From Corynespora cassiicola (Eukaryota > Ascomycota > Dothideomycetes > Pleosporales > Corynesporascaceae), in contig JAEUWY010000005.1 of NCBI GenBank assembly GCA_022059125.1, positions 1,426,001 through 1,490,000 of the forward strand: DNA of 64,000 bases. Direction: 5' to 3'. The translations under genes were made by a program, and so were the position numbers. Of the stretch, positions 34,843-45,106 are shown in pieces (within the stretch, counting starts at the first letter, position 1; each line of letters starts with the position of its first letter). Under the pieces are notes generated by a model. That model ran no database searches. It was not told the DNA's origin and worked only from the letters and a program-made list of their open reading frames with translations.

Positions 34843-35862
34843 TTACCTTCCATCATATCCGGTACCTTTCTGAGCACCACCTGCTCCACTCGCCGTAGCC
34901 AAAGTCTCGCTGAAGTATTGAGTGATGCCGAGCATGTCGGCAGAAATGCTAATCATGTCGAAGCCCTTCTCAGCGTACTCCCTCGCCTGCTGCCCGCTCG
35001 TGCAGTAGATGCCCACCTTCTTGCCCTCGGCATGGGCGGCCTCTTTGATGTTGTGAATGGCAGTCTTCAGCTCTTCGTGCATCTCCCCCAGGATGGGACG
35101 GCCAATATTGTTGCCCAGGTCAAAGGGACCGATTAGCAAACAATCTACGCCTGGGATGGCGGCGATCTCCCGGACGGATTCCAGGGCGGACTTGGTTTCG
35201 ATTTGCACAATGGTGAGCAGGGCGGCGTTTGCGCTTTGGAGATACTGGGTCATGGACTCATTGGAGAAGGTCTGGGGCGAGAAGGGCGAGCCGAAGCCGC
35301 GTGTACCCTCTGGAGGGAACTTTGCGGAGCTGACGAGTCGCTTAGCATCCTCAACAGTGTAGATCAAGGGCACGACAATGCCGTGGGCGCCCGCGTCGAG
35401 GGCTCCTGAGTCGAGGGGTCAGAACTTGATACTCCCGGGTGACGGGGCGTGATGGGCGTCAACAGAAGATCGGTGTCGGCACGTTTGACATACGCTTGAC
35501 CATCCAGGCTTCGTTGGCGGCGATGCGCACGATGGGACTAACACCTGTAGCGGCAATGGCCACAACGGCTTCATGCATGGCACCATCTGTCTGTGTTCAG
35601 TACCGTGATGTCTCCACCGTGGGGACACATATACCGTCGATGTTTCCATGCTCCCCGTCAATGCAAATCCAGTCGACTCCTGACCGCGCAATGGCTCTCG
35701 AGTGGTTTGTGCCCGGGAGCATCTAGACGGGGCCGAAGCGGTAAGTACACGAAGCCACTACAGTTCTGCAACTCGGGACGATGTTACCTGCCATGCTCCG
35801 AAACTCGGGCCGCCCCTCTTGAAGGCCTTGAAGATGCTGCTTGCTTCCTGGAGTGAATTCAT
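34843..35862 (-). CDS. HpcH/HpaI-family 2-oxo-3-deoxy acid aldolase
   Basis: Class II metal-dependent aldolase that reversibly cleaves 2-oxo-3-deoxy sugar acids or 4-hydroxy-2-oxoacids to pyruvate and an aldehyde. Four exons: 35862..35788, 35722..35635, 35586..35494 and 35405..34843. The introns are 65, 48, 48-type and 88 bp, all GT-AG (35787..35723, 35634..35587, 35493..35406). The predicted protein has 272 residues, the usual family length. Exon joining restores GAWQMLPGTNHSRAIARSGVDW, then CIDGEHGNIDDGAMHEAVVA and VKRALDAGAHGIVVPL. The catalytic His sits in GEHG, and the metal ligands are Glu in QIETKSALE and Asp in GPFDLGNNIG. Candidate roles are L-rhamnose (2-keto-3-deoxy-L-rhamnonate) or aromatic breakdown, but no other pathway gene is adjacent, so the substrate is open. 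The protein is cytosolic, with no targeting signal. Confidence 0.92.
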
Positions 35863-36127
35863 GTTCCTAGCGCGGCCGACAATGGCAGAGTTGCTGATAT
35901 ACAAGGGATGTCTACGGAGGACAAAGGAAGAAGATGAGGCTCGGGATGGTAGGTTCCTCAGCAGCAGTGGGAGTGGCATCACGGATGACGACGACCAGCA
36001 CCGCATCGGAGAACCCAGCGACGACCCCTCGCGCCCCAAAGAGTGACTACCCCACACCTGCACGGCGCTAAACAGCTGCCCTCGCACTTTTGCCCCGAGG
36101 TTCCTGCATCGTCGGGTCAAAGGCGCC

Positions 36128-36502
36128 CTACGAAGTTTCAACCTCGTCCATCAGCCTCGTCACATCGCCCTCGCTGAACCGGTGCATCAGTTTCAGAGAG
36201 GAGGTGCTCGTTTCCGCAGGGCCGGATTTGTCGACATGGATCTGCCATTGTGCTTCAGCCCTGTCGCGTACCCGCAGGCCCATGTGCGGCCCAAATCGGC
36301 TTCTTACCACTGGAGTATCAAATTCGTAGACGGCCTTCCATTTCTCTTGGCCGAGCTCCATCACATTGATCTCGTGATAGGCGAACGGCCGCTTGGCTCT
36401 CACGTTGTGGACGACAGCTTTGGCCGTGTCGCACAACGAGCAGGGACTGCGCGTGAAGAAGGTTACGCGGCAGTCCAAGAGGCGGGTGCTTGCGCGGAAC
36501 AT
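36128..36502 (-). CDS. Glutaredoxin-like protein (YDR286C type)
   Basis: Small thioredoxin-fold oxidoreductase-like protein. Two exons: 36502..36308 and 36241..36128. The intron is 36307..36242, 66 bp, GTAAGA..GCAG. Because it is a multiple of three without stops, an unspliced frame of 124 residues is also open. The spliced product has 102 residues and reads VYEFDTPVIHVDKSGPAE across the junction, matching the thioredoxin cis-Pro region TPV. The CxxC motif is in FFTRSPCSLCDTAK near residue 20. The start MFRASTRLLDCRVTFFTRSPC is chosen because the fold begins there. The open frame extends about 100 codons upstream with low-complexity sequence read as leader. The cellular role is unclear for the whole family. 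Confidence 0.85.
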   Translation of the reverse strand: MFRASTRLLDCRVTFFTRSPCSLCDTAKAVVHNVRAKRPFAYHEINVMELGQEKWKAVYEFDTPVVRSRFGPHMGLRVRDRAEAQWQIHVDKSGPAETSTSSLKLMHRFSEGDVTRLMDEVETS

Positions 36503-36870
36503 GACGGTGACCAGACTGGGGGGGGGAGACGATGGGGAAGGATTCTCTTGCGAACGCTTCTTTCGCAGGGCCAGAAGTCGGTGTGGAGGGTTGAGGCGCG
36601 AATGGCGCGGATGCCCGCCCATTGGACGAAAAGGAGGCTCTCGTGGGGACGGGCGTGCGACGGCCTCACCGCCTGGCTTCAAGCTTCCTTTCTGCCGCGC
36701 TAGACACCTTAGGTATGTCATACCCAGCCAATTCCAGAATATTCGGCCTTCGATAAATTCCCAGGCACAACCTATCTCCACTCTGGCTGACGGCTCAGGC
36801 AACCGCCCGCACGACCACTAGACTTGTGTTTTGCTTGTATATCGCTTTTCGTTTTGCTCGAGCATCCAAC
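36503..36870. promoter_or_regulatory. Divergent promoter, glutaredoxin-like / CHORD protein
   Basis: A 368-bp gap between divergent genes. It contains a G8 run near 36520. No specific element identified. Confidence 0.35.
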
Positions 36871-38153
36871 ATGGCCAAGAAGTGCGTGCACAAGGGCTGC
36901 GGCAAGGAGTACGAGGACGAGAACGAGCCATGTGTTTACCACCCGGGACCACCGTGAGCGACCCCGCCCGCGCATACCAAAGGCCCCAATCACTAATGTC
37001 TTCTTCGCAGCGTGTTCCACGAGGGTCAAAAAGTTATGTGTAGGCGCAATCTTCGGCGTCGTGCGTGTACTGATTGCAGTTATAGGCTGGAAGTGCTGCA
37101 AGCCTCGTGTCCTTACATTTGACGAGTTCCTGAACATCGAGCCGTGTACGACCGGCAAGCACTCTGAGGTAGATGATACGCCCAAGCCTGAGCCCGTTGA
37201 GACCCCAGATGTCCCCACCAATACGACCGTGTCCATGGATTCCCTTAACGAAACCCTCCCCGCGCCTGTACCCCGCCTCCCCACCGCAGAGGCACCGTCC
37301 GGCCGACCGTCGCCCTCGCCAGCTCCGCCCGAGTCGGAGGATGACGATCCAAGCTTGGAGATTAAGGAGGGACAAGCGTGCAGGCGGCGCGGGTGCAAGG
37401 AGACATACAATGGTGGTTCGAGGGAGGGCGAGAAGTGTGTGCACCACCCTGGAGCTGCGTAAGTGCCCCCATACCGCTATATTCAGGGCATTGGGCTGAT
37501 TTTTGCGTCAGTATCTTTCACGAAGGAAGTACGTACATCTACCGTTTAAACACGACAGTTTCCTCTCCACTTGAGTCTCGGACGTCTCGAGAAACTGACT
37601 TCCCACCTTCGAAGAATTGTACTGACTCGTATACTCGCACACAGGCAAGGGATGGTCTTGCTGCAAGCGCCGCGTTCTTGAGTTTGACCAGTTCATGAAT
37701 ATTAAAGGCTGCAAGACAAAGGACCGTCATATGTTTGTCGGTAGCGGCAAGAAGGCCGGGGAAGAAAAGTTGGATACCGTCCGGTACAGCTTACCCAGAC
37801 TACGAGTGGTGCCAAGATAAAAGCTGATTCTTCTCTCTAGCCATGACTTTTACCAGACTGCAACCTCGGTCATTGCCTCAATATTCCTCAAGAAGATCGA
37901 CAAGAACGCCGCCACCATCGACTTCAAACCAAACTCGGTCGATCTCGACCTCCGCACTTCGGATAGCAAGCGCTACCAGACAGAGGTGCCGCTATTTGGC
38001 AGCATTGATCCCGAGCAGTCCAAGTTCAGGATTTTGGGTACCAAGCTGGAGCTCACGCTCGTCAAGACAGACGGAGCTAGTTGGCCCGTTTTGAGGTCGG
38101 ATGAGAGGCTCACTGGCGAGCGTATACAGGTTGGCAGAGCCGGAAGGGTGTAA
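36871..38153 (+). CDS. CHORD and CS domain co-chaperone
   Basis: HSP90 co-chaperone of the CHORDC1/RAR1 group, with two zinc-binding CHORD domains and a CS (p23-like) domain. Exons: 36871-36953, 37011-37039, 37080-37458, 37512-37528 (17 nt), 37645-37783 and 37841-38153, giving 319 residues. CHORD-1 runs MAKKCVHKGCGKEY..CVYHPGPPVFHEGQK..GWKCCKPRVLTFDEF. CHORD-2 runs CRRRGCKETYNGG..CVHHPGAAIFHEGSKGWSCCKRRVLEFDQF. The linker is Pro/Glu-rich. The CS domain starts HDFYQTATSVIASIFLKKID and ends near TLVKTDGASWPVL. The intron between exons 2 and 3 is uncertain. A junction exactly at EGQK/GWKCC would be non-canonical, while the canonical GT-AG choice used here (40 bp) inserts four residues (VMFI) into CHORD-1. 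All other junctions are canonical. Aspergillus orthologues are called ChpA. Confidence 0.9.
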
Positions 38154-38932
38154 ATTATGCGTAATGATAATGCATGACATGTGACAGTGTGGATACGGGC
38201 TGGCGTTGGAGGGCTTGAGTGGGTGTTGAAATCGAGATAGAAAACATTGAATGAAATGCCCCATTTTTACACCCGCCCATCTGGACAGATTATTTTCGTA
38301 GAATTCGTCAATGACTAGTAACTTGTATGTGTTCAGTATTTGGTCAGCATTTGCTGTTCCTTGGCCTGACGGTCAAAGTACAGCAGATTCTTGGGAAGAA
38401 GAAAAAAAGGCGTTTTCTTCGATTTTAATGGCCACTTTACCTGTCGAATGTTTCTTCAAGACCGTGGCGAGCCGCTTTCTTACATTGCTACATACTGGAT
38501 ATATATTTCCCCAAGTTTTAGCAATATACTTATAAAAATGTGTGAATCTGTTAAGATTCAACAAAAGGGTGGGTATAGCCCCATGTGTCCTTAGATTCAT
38601 TGTTCCCGGCTATGAAGAGCCATTTTATGTCCAATCCTTGGCACTAACGTTCAGGCATCACCAGCTACTCGTTTACAGGTTTCCCTACGAAAAGAGGGAT
38701 AACCTTAATTTTTCTGCTCATTATGATGTCCTGTAAAGGCCATTTCATGCTTGACAAAAACTCAATCTCCTTCCATCTTCGTTTCCCGGCAAGAGCATTT
38801 CATATTTGAACTAAATGCCTTCGCTGACACCCCGTCACGCTAAGCCGTGCATACACCTTTGGGATCCGAATACCATATATTCTTTTACTGCACAGCCGCC
38901 AAAAAAAAGAATTCAACCCCATCTAAGACTTC
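38154..38932. other. Intergenic, 0.8 kb
   Basis: 3' region of the CHORD gene and upstream region of the next plus-strand gene. AT-rich in the middle. No gene recognised. Confidence 0.45.
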
Positions 38933-39571
38933 ATGGCTCAGCAGCAACCTTGCACTCCAAACCACACACTTCCAGGTCTTGAACAGTCGTGGGCAAAGCC
39001 CCTCGTCAGAATTCTTGCCAGCGAACATACCAACACAGTGTCGGCACAATCTCCATCTTCCTCTCTGAACCCAAGTCAGCACGGCCGGCCCGTCCGCGAA
39101 GAAGATGCATCCGACAGTACCAGAGGCAACACGCCAACCGTGAAAGAAGAACCACGCCGCCCCTCTCTAATGACCCGCAAGAATCACCCCTCCATCTGGA
39201 TCCGCGAACAGGCCAAGGTCATCACAGAGCCGCACCACGCCTTCAAGCAGGCCCGCAACATGCACCGCCACACATACACCCCAGCCGACTATGAATCCTG
39301 GGACAGGGCCTACTTGAGATACGAAGACGCCACCAATCTCGAGACAGTGCAGGAAGAGAGGCGCAACCTGCTTCTTCCCCCCGGAATGAATGCTCTGCGC
39401 ACCACCGTCGAGGCCGATGCTTCGTCTGATTTTAGGAGCAGCGCGCCGACTGGTGGATCCGGCTCTAGAGGAGATGGTGGGCGGGGCCACTTTTTCGGGT
39501 TTCAGATGGCAGTTATGGAGCGTCCTGGGGCTGAAGTTGTCTCCAAAAAGGATGGAGAAGATGCCGGGTCT

Positions 39572-39604
<33 letters not shown>

Positions 39605-39832
39605 AACGACTATGAAGATGAACTCTTGGAGGCGGCGGCGACGGCGGCGAATAATAACGGCACTCTCGGTCTTTCCGCTTTCAAGTCGAGACGGATATCC
39701 ATCACCAATATTCGCCCAGAGGTGGTTGCGAACATGAATCATGAACTAAAGAGAGAGCTTCGAAGTTTGCTTGTTGTGCGCGCGGTGAGAAAGCGTCTGC
39801 AAGGCGCAAGAATGAGGGCCATGGTGCGCTGA
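38933..39832 (+). CDS. Hypothetical protein with Ala/Asp tract
   Basis: A single exon of 299 residues, no family recognised. The N-terminal third is disordered and rich in Ser, Pro and Thr. A conserved-looking central segment follows (KNHPSIWIREQAKVITEPHH to DATNLETVQEERRNLLLPPG, residues ~83-150), which reads like a genuine folded or helical domain. Then come a Gly/Ser linker, a poly-Ala/poly-Asp tract (A7 then D4, from a GCC/GAC repeat at 39571-39612) and a basic helical C-terminus (NMNHELKRELRSLLVVRAVRKRLQ). No signal peptide or membrane helix. It is preceded by an A8 run and an in-frame ATG in ordinary context. Confidence 0.65.
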
Positions 39833-40258
39833 TCTGCTTTTTCTTTCTTTGCTGTTGGAGAGAACGACGCGGAGATTCTTGTCTTCACCTTGATGGTGAT
39901 TCATTTTGTTCTTATTTTTGGCCGCCTTTTTGGTTGGACTAGCGTGGATACTCGTATTTTGGATTGACGGGCGTAGATTCGCTTTTTTGGTCAACAAAAT
40001 TTATACCCCTTCTTTTTTTGGGCCAAAATTAGACGAATTTAGATACCTATGGAGGTTATTGGAACTACAAGTCATGCATGAGTCTTGATTGATGTCACTC
40101 AGTAAAACTCTAATCTAAAATCCATTGAAGATAGAAAGCGTCTCTTAATGATCCAGACACTGAGCAATGAGATTCATCTTCTGTTCTTTTCTGTTTTTTC
40201 CTTGACGAAAAACATTACAGCCTGTTATTCTTTCCCAGGCGATTAAAATTCCTATCCA
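39833..40258. other. Intergenic between convergent genes
   Basis: AT-rich 3' regions of the hypothetical gene and the MFS transporter gene, with T-rich runs. No gene seen. Confidence 0.5.
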
Positions 40259-42232
40259 TTAAGCCCCGGCAGCATGTACCAGCTTCTTTCCCTTGACACT
40301 CTTCCATTCCATCCCCAGACTTGACAAAAATGCCAGTCCTGCCGTCGCAATCGCCAAGATAAATGCACTGACAATAGCCTTTGTGTACGCCTCCAGCACG
40401 CCCGCCAGCAGTTGGGGTGGCACAACGTTCCGTATATACGTAGCGCCCGCCCCGATGACGATTCTGGGATCCAAACCGGGTGCATACTTGGGGATCTCGC
40501 GGGTCAGCGAGTTCACAAAGATGTTCTGCGCAATGGAAATGGCAATGGCGCCGCCCAGTGAGTTGAAGAACATGACCATGGCATTTGCGGTGGGCATGTC
40601 CTTCTGGTTGGTCACAACTTGCACGGCAATGAAGGGAATTTGGACCGAGGCGCCTGCCCCAACACCGGCGATGATTTGGTATCCGATCCACTGTCCTGCG
40701 GGTGACGAGACGCGAAGCGTGTACAGCATGCCGCACCCGACAGTGAAGATGGCGCTGCCAACCCACATAAAGGGCGAGTAGTAGCCAAGGAAAGTGATGG
40801 CGGCGCCGATGATGATGGAGGACACGGTTATGCTGACGAGATAGGCAATGGTACGGATGCCAGATTCTTCGGCCGTAGTGCCTTTGCTGGCTTGAAAGTA
40901 GAAGGGGAGGTAGAAGATATGTCTGGATGAAATTGAGTTACTGAATTCACATATACTCTGGGGGGGGAAAGGAGGGAAGACTAACGTGTACAATGCCATA
41001 GACAGGAGAGCTGAAAAAACACAGCTGGTCAACACGGTCCTCTGTTTGAACACCCTTATTGGAATCGTAGCACGGTCCTTTTGATAGATCTGGATGGCGA
41101 TAAAGACGGTTATGATCAAGCCAAAGCCTAACAGAGTTCCCCACACTTTGCTGTTTCTCCATGGATATGTCTGTCCGCCCCATTGCAGTGCAAGTAGTAG
41201 ACTCACAATAGCACATATGAGGAATAAGGCACCCGCCAAATCGACCTCCTTGATCCGTTCCTTGACTGGAATGTGACTGTACTGGCGCTCTGGGTTCGTA
41301 AAGAAGAAAAATACAACGGCGAGAGAGACGGCGCCAAAGGGAAGGTTGATCCAGAAGCACCAGCGCCAGGAGACGTTGTCAGTGAACGCTCCGCCGAGAA
41401 TCGGACCCACGACGCTGGCAATTCCGAACATGCTGGATAGTGCTGCAATGTAAATGGGCCGTTTGCGGAGGGGGACTGAATATCCGATGATGGTCATACC
41501 GCCAGAGAAAAGAGCTGCTGCTCCAGCACCTGCCACGGCTCGGCCGATGATGAACATCGGGGAGGTGGTGGCTGCAGCGCAGATGATAGACCCAACCTCA
41601 AATAGGAGCAATGCGAAGAGGTACGTGTACTTTACGTCGAAGTAGGTGTATACCTTTCCAAAGGAAGGCTGTAACGAGCATGTCGTAAGTAAGTAGGATG
41701 ACCCATACCATCCTACATCCCCGAGCGAGTTGAAGACAGTAGTAATCTTGGGAATAGCAGTCTGTGGTTCCATGTCAGCGCGCATGATTTTGGCAAAGCT
41801 TTCACCAACACTTACTGCAATGATGGTGTTATCAAGCGCAATGACAAAGGTTGTGAGGCAAAGGCCTAGCGACAATATGCCAAGTTTGAAGCCGGAAAGA
41901 TATTTTGATTCGTCTTCAGGTTCGTCATTGTCGGCATCGTCGCCATCCTTTGGGGCCTGCACATCCTCTTCTACTGCCTTCACGCCGGTTTCCAACTTTG
42001 ATGAGCTTCGGTTCCCATCAAAACTTCCACTTGCACGTGCCTCGTCAGCAACATCCCTGCGTCCAACCTCCTTCTCTTTATCCTCGGCCGTTCGCGACTC
42101 ATCCACAACTTCAGCATTATTTGCCTCCCCGGCTTCGAATTTCTTCTCGTCAACGACCACAGGTGTCTTCTCAGAACCGGCGTCGGAGTTTGTTGGATGA
42201 GGCTCCGCGGCCGTTGCGTCAGGATGCTGCAT
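40259..42232 (-). CDS. MFS transporter, DHA2 drug:proton antiporter type (14 TM)
   Basis: Plasma-membrane exporter of toxic or secondary compounds, driven by protons. Exons: 42232..41816, 41761..40986 and 40922..40259. The introns are 54 bp (41815..41762, GTAAGT..ACAG) and 63 bp (40985..40923, GTTAGT..CCAG). Both are multiples of three without stops, so the gene looks falsely uninterrupted. The spliced product has 618 residues. The first splice restores ALDNTIIATAIPKITTVFNSL (DHA2 motif C region) and the second SMALYTHIFYLPFYFQASKG. The ~110-residue N-terminus is acidic and disordered. The A motif-like loop is GYSVPLRKRPIYIAALS. The start at 42232 (MQHPDATAAEP) is chosen because further upstream only non-ATG starts remain. 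A 5' exon cannot be excluded, since a GTAAGT lies just upstream. Similar carriers export mycotoxins and fungicides, but no biosynthetic gene is adjacent. Confidence 0.92.
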   Translation of the reverse strand: MQHPDATAAEPHPTNSDAGSEKTPVVVDEKKFEAGEANNAEVVDESRTAEDKEKEVGRRDVADEARASGSFDGNRSSSKLETGVKAVEEDVQAPKDGDDADNDEPEDESKYLSGFKLGILSLGLCLTTFVIALDNTIIAVSVGESFAKIMRADMEPQTAIPKITTVFNSLGDVGWYGSSYLLTTCSLQPSFGKVYTYFDVKYTYLFALLLFEVGSIICAAATTSPMFIIGRAVAGAGAAALFSGGMTIIGYSVPLRKRPIYIAALSSMFGIASVVGPILGGAFTDNVSWRWCFWINLPFGAVSLAVVFFFFTNPERQYSHIPVKERIKEVDLAGALFLICAIVSLLLALQWGGQTYPWRNSKVWGTLLGFGLIITVFIAIQIYQKDRATIPIRVFKQRTVLTSCVFSALLSMALYTLVFPPFPPQSICEFSNSISSRHIFYLPFYFQASKGTTAEESGIRTIAYLVSITVSSIIIGAAITFLGYYSPFMWVGSAIFTVGCGMLYTLRVSSPAGQWIGYQIIAGVGAGASVQIPFIAVQVVTNQKDMPTANAMVMFFNSLGGAIAISIAQNIFVNSLTREIPKYAPGLDPRIVIGAGATYIRNVVPPQLLAGVLEAYTKAIVSAFILAIATAGLAFLSSLGMEWKSVKGKKLVHAAGA

Positions 42233-45106
42233 TAGACCCAACAACCGATATAAGCTCCAGCCCGTCGCCGCGCTGGAACTTACCGACAGGCGAAGGTTGC
42301 GGGGAGCGGGCCGCAACAGTGGGTTTTGCAAGCGTGTGCACGAGGTGGAGAGCACAACCAGTGCAAAGACACCTCTTGAAGTAGTCTGAGAAAAAGCCTT
42401 CGTTCACTATCCTAGATAGTTCCCGTCATTCACACACGACAAATGCACCTATACGACCAAATACGAAAAGACGGTGGACAGGCGTGCGAGGCACAAGGTA
42501 GGTAGGACAAGAGGGCACAAGGAAGAGGGGAAAATCAAGCAGAGTCATACCGAACCGGAGTGCTGTCTTTTTGAATGCTTGCCAAATGGATACCCAGTGC
42601 GCGAGAACGGATCTACAGCCATATTGCGATCCTTGTGACCGTGAGCGGCGCGACCGTGACCCATCCAGGCCCTCAACCTGGCCGATGGCTTCGACACGAC
42701 CTTCTGATTCTTCGGAACTGAATGGTGCCGGGAGGTTCATTGAGCGAATCGGTGGGCGTCGTGGCCAATGGCGCAAGTTCGGTTGCCCTGGTTTGCGCAC
42801 CCATCCCTGGCCCATCAAGGTCGCTTCGAGAAGGCGTTCGGCTTGCCGGCCCTATTGTTTTGGAGGCGATAGCTGCCAACGCTGACAGGACCCTCTGCTC
42901 TTGTCCGCCTGTCTTGTTTCCAGTTCCCAGACTGGCCGTGTGAGAAGATGCACAGTGAGGGTTGCGTCTCATGCCCTTTCTTTCCCCGCTGCGACCGTCG
43001 CATGCGTGAGGGGGCGCGGCTTCTGATGCGCAGGGTGTGGGGTGAGGGTGGTTCGCTTCCGCCGCCGAGGTAGGCGGTCGCTAGGACCCTTGCCGAAATG
43101 AGGCTTGACAAGCGCAGGCTAGCAGCCGTGAATGCGAATCCGAACACGTGCCGCGTGGTTGATCTGGTGCACCGCTTCGCAGGATCCGCAAGGCAAGCTT
43201 ACCTAGGTGACATGCCTAGGTAGTAGTTCGATCTTATCTGTGTGCTTGGCCACAAAATAGCATCTTTCTGGTGGCGTGGCGGATGGATTCAAAAACCAAC
43301 ACAAGATTAAAGCACGGCTTCTGGGTCTCACTTTTTCGATCGTGGAGCCATTTTTGGCCCTAGCATCATGCCGACCTTGAGCCCAGGAGTCGAAATGGGC
43401 GGGTCACGTGGAGCAACAGTCACGTGAAAGCATAAAGTCGGGCACGACCCTGGACAAGCAACGAAGCTTTCGCTTCACAAGCTATTACCAGCCTCTAGCC
43501 ACTCGGTGAACCTTACATTCGTCGCATCGTACCGTGTATCAACAACGCATTCTTCGTCATTTGGCGAAATGGTTGTGAAGCTCTTTTACAGGAAATTTTA
43601 TTGAGAAATACACCAAACAATCAAGGATAATTCATTGATAAAGCTGGATTAGCTATTTAGGATGTGGTTGAGCTAGGTGTATGAGACGGAACTTGAGAAC
43701 CCTTACCAGGGGCAGCTTGATCCATGGTACTAATGGGAATGGCTCTGTACCAAACCTTGAGGTGACTCTGCATCTATACCGTGGTATTGTTTATTTAGCA
43801 GAGCGAAGAACTGAACTCTAGCAAACAGCCTGAGGCTTATAATTCTTGATAATACTGCGCAACTAGAGACCATGCAAAACATGGCGGGCGAGACTGGGCA
43901 GACGCGGCGGACGGCGACGGAAACTGCCTGTGTTGGCTCGAAGTCTACTCCCTCTGCTAGATATTGGTAGTAACCCGTATGCCCATGTTCCACTGCACGA
44001 GTGATGGGATTTAATTCCTATATACTTGCAAATTTGACTACAGAACTCTATAATAAATACATTGCAATTTCCAACGTACATGGAAAGCCCGGCCTGCCTA
44101 TCCAGGCCCAGAAGCACATTGTATGTTTGTTGTGCAAGGGTGGTTGGAGCGTTTGAGTATCGTAGATCTCAGATTTCATTTTTAAAATGCCAGCTTCTAT
44201 GAATTACGGGGCTATGCGATGTTCTAAATTCAGTTTGTGGAAATGTAACACTGATAGTGGACATTCTCGACGAAACTTACCTAGACCAATACACATGGTT
44301 ATAGTTTCTGCTGCCAATATAACCAAAAATATCCTTGTACGCTGGGACCGGTATTACTGCAATATTATGGGCCCAAATGTCATATTGGGTCCGTATAAGA
44401 ATAACCGCTACCTCCTTACTCTGTTAAAAGTTCACAAATGCTTCTATCCCACGACGAAAAGAAAGTTCTTTTATCTGGGAGCTAAAGTCAACAATGACCA
44501 ACCCAAAATCTAGTCCTGGCGGTATGTATACCCTGCGTGCCTATACTGCCATCTTTCTAGGGAAAAAAAAAGCCACCTAGTTGTTAGCCTTAGGCTTGAA
44601 ATGAGGTAAGGATGGGTCACGTAATTAGTGCTTTATGACTTGTTGGGATTACCGGAAACAGCTGCCTGGAATGGGATGCTTATGTGACCGCTTTAATCAA
44701 AACTGTGATCGCAGGCATAAAATCTCAATAAGGGCTTGCTCTATGATATGCGTCAGGTCAAGATCACCAAGATAGTACATACTAGGCTGCTAAGCAAGAT
44801 AAGATACGCCATTCAAATCGTTTTTCTCACTATTAATACGGAAGCTGGCTTAGCGTAGACATCGTTCGACACGTGTGTGCGTCTCAATTGACCGCAGCGG
44901 TGCTTGTCTCTACCCCGCATCTACTAAAAGGCTCGGCAGAGATTGCCATACATGGAACACGACGGAATCATATTTATCCATGTCCAAAACAGGTGTTAGC
45001 TTCACCTCATGGACACGGGAGCTGTCATCCGCATTTTCGAATAGCCAAGTCTGGATCAACACAAAATGGCACTCCTCGCCCAACCTCGGGATACAGCAAG
45101 ACGAAG
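42233..45106. other. Intergenic, 2.9 kb, becoming AT-rich
   Basis: The left 0.9 kb is GC-rich MFS upstream sequence. From about 43.2 kb the composition turns AT-rich and stays so toward the aldehyde dehydrogenase. No gene recognised on either strand. Confidence 0.5.

Noticed and set aside
42426..43147. Several overlapping open frames upstream of the MFS gene
   Set aside because: All frames on both strands are partly open in GC-rich DNA, with no coherent exon chain or domain.
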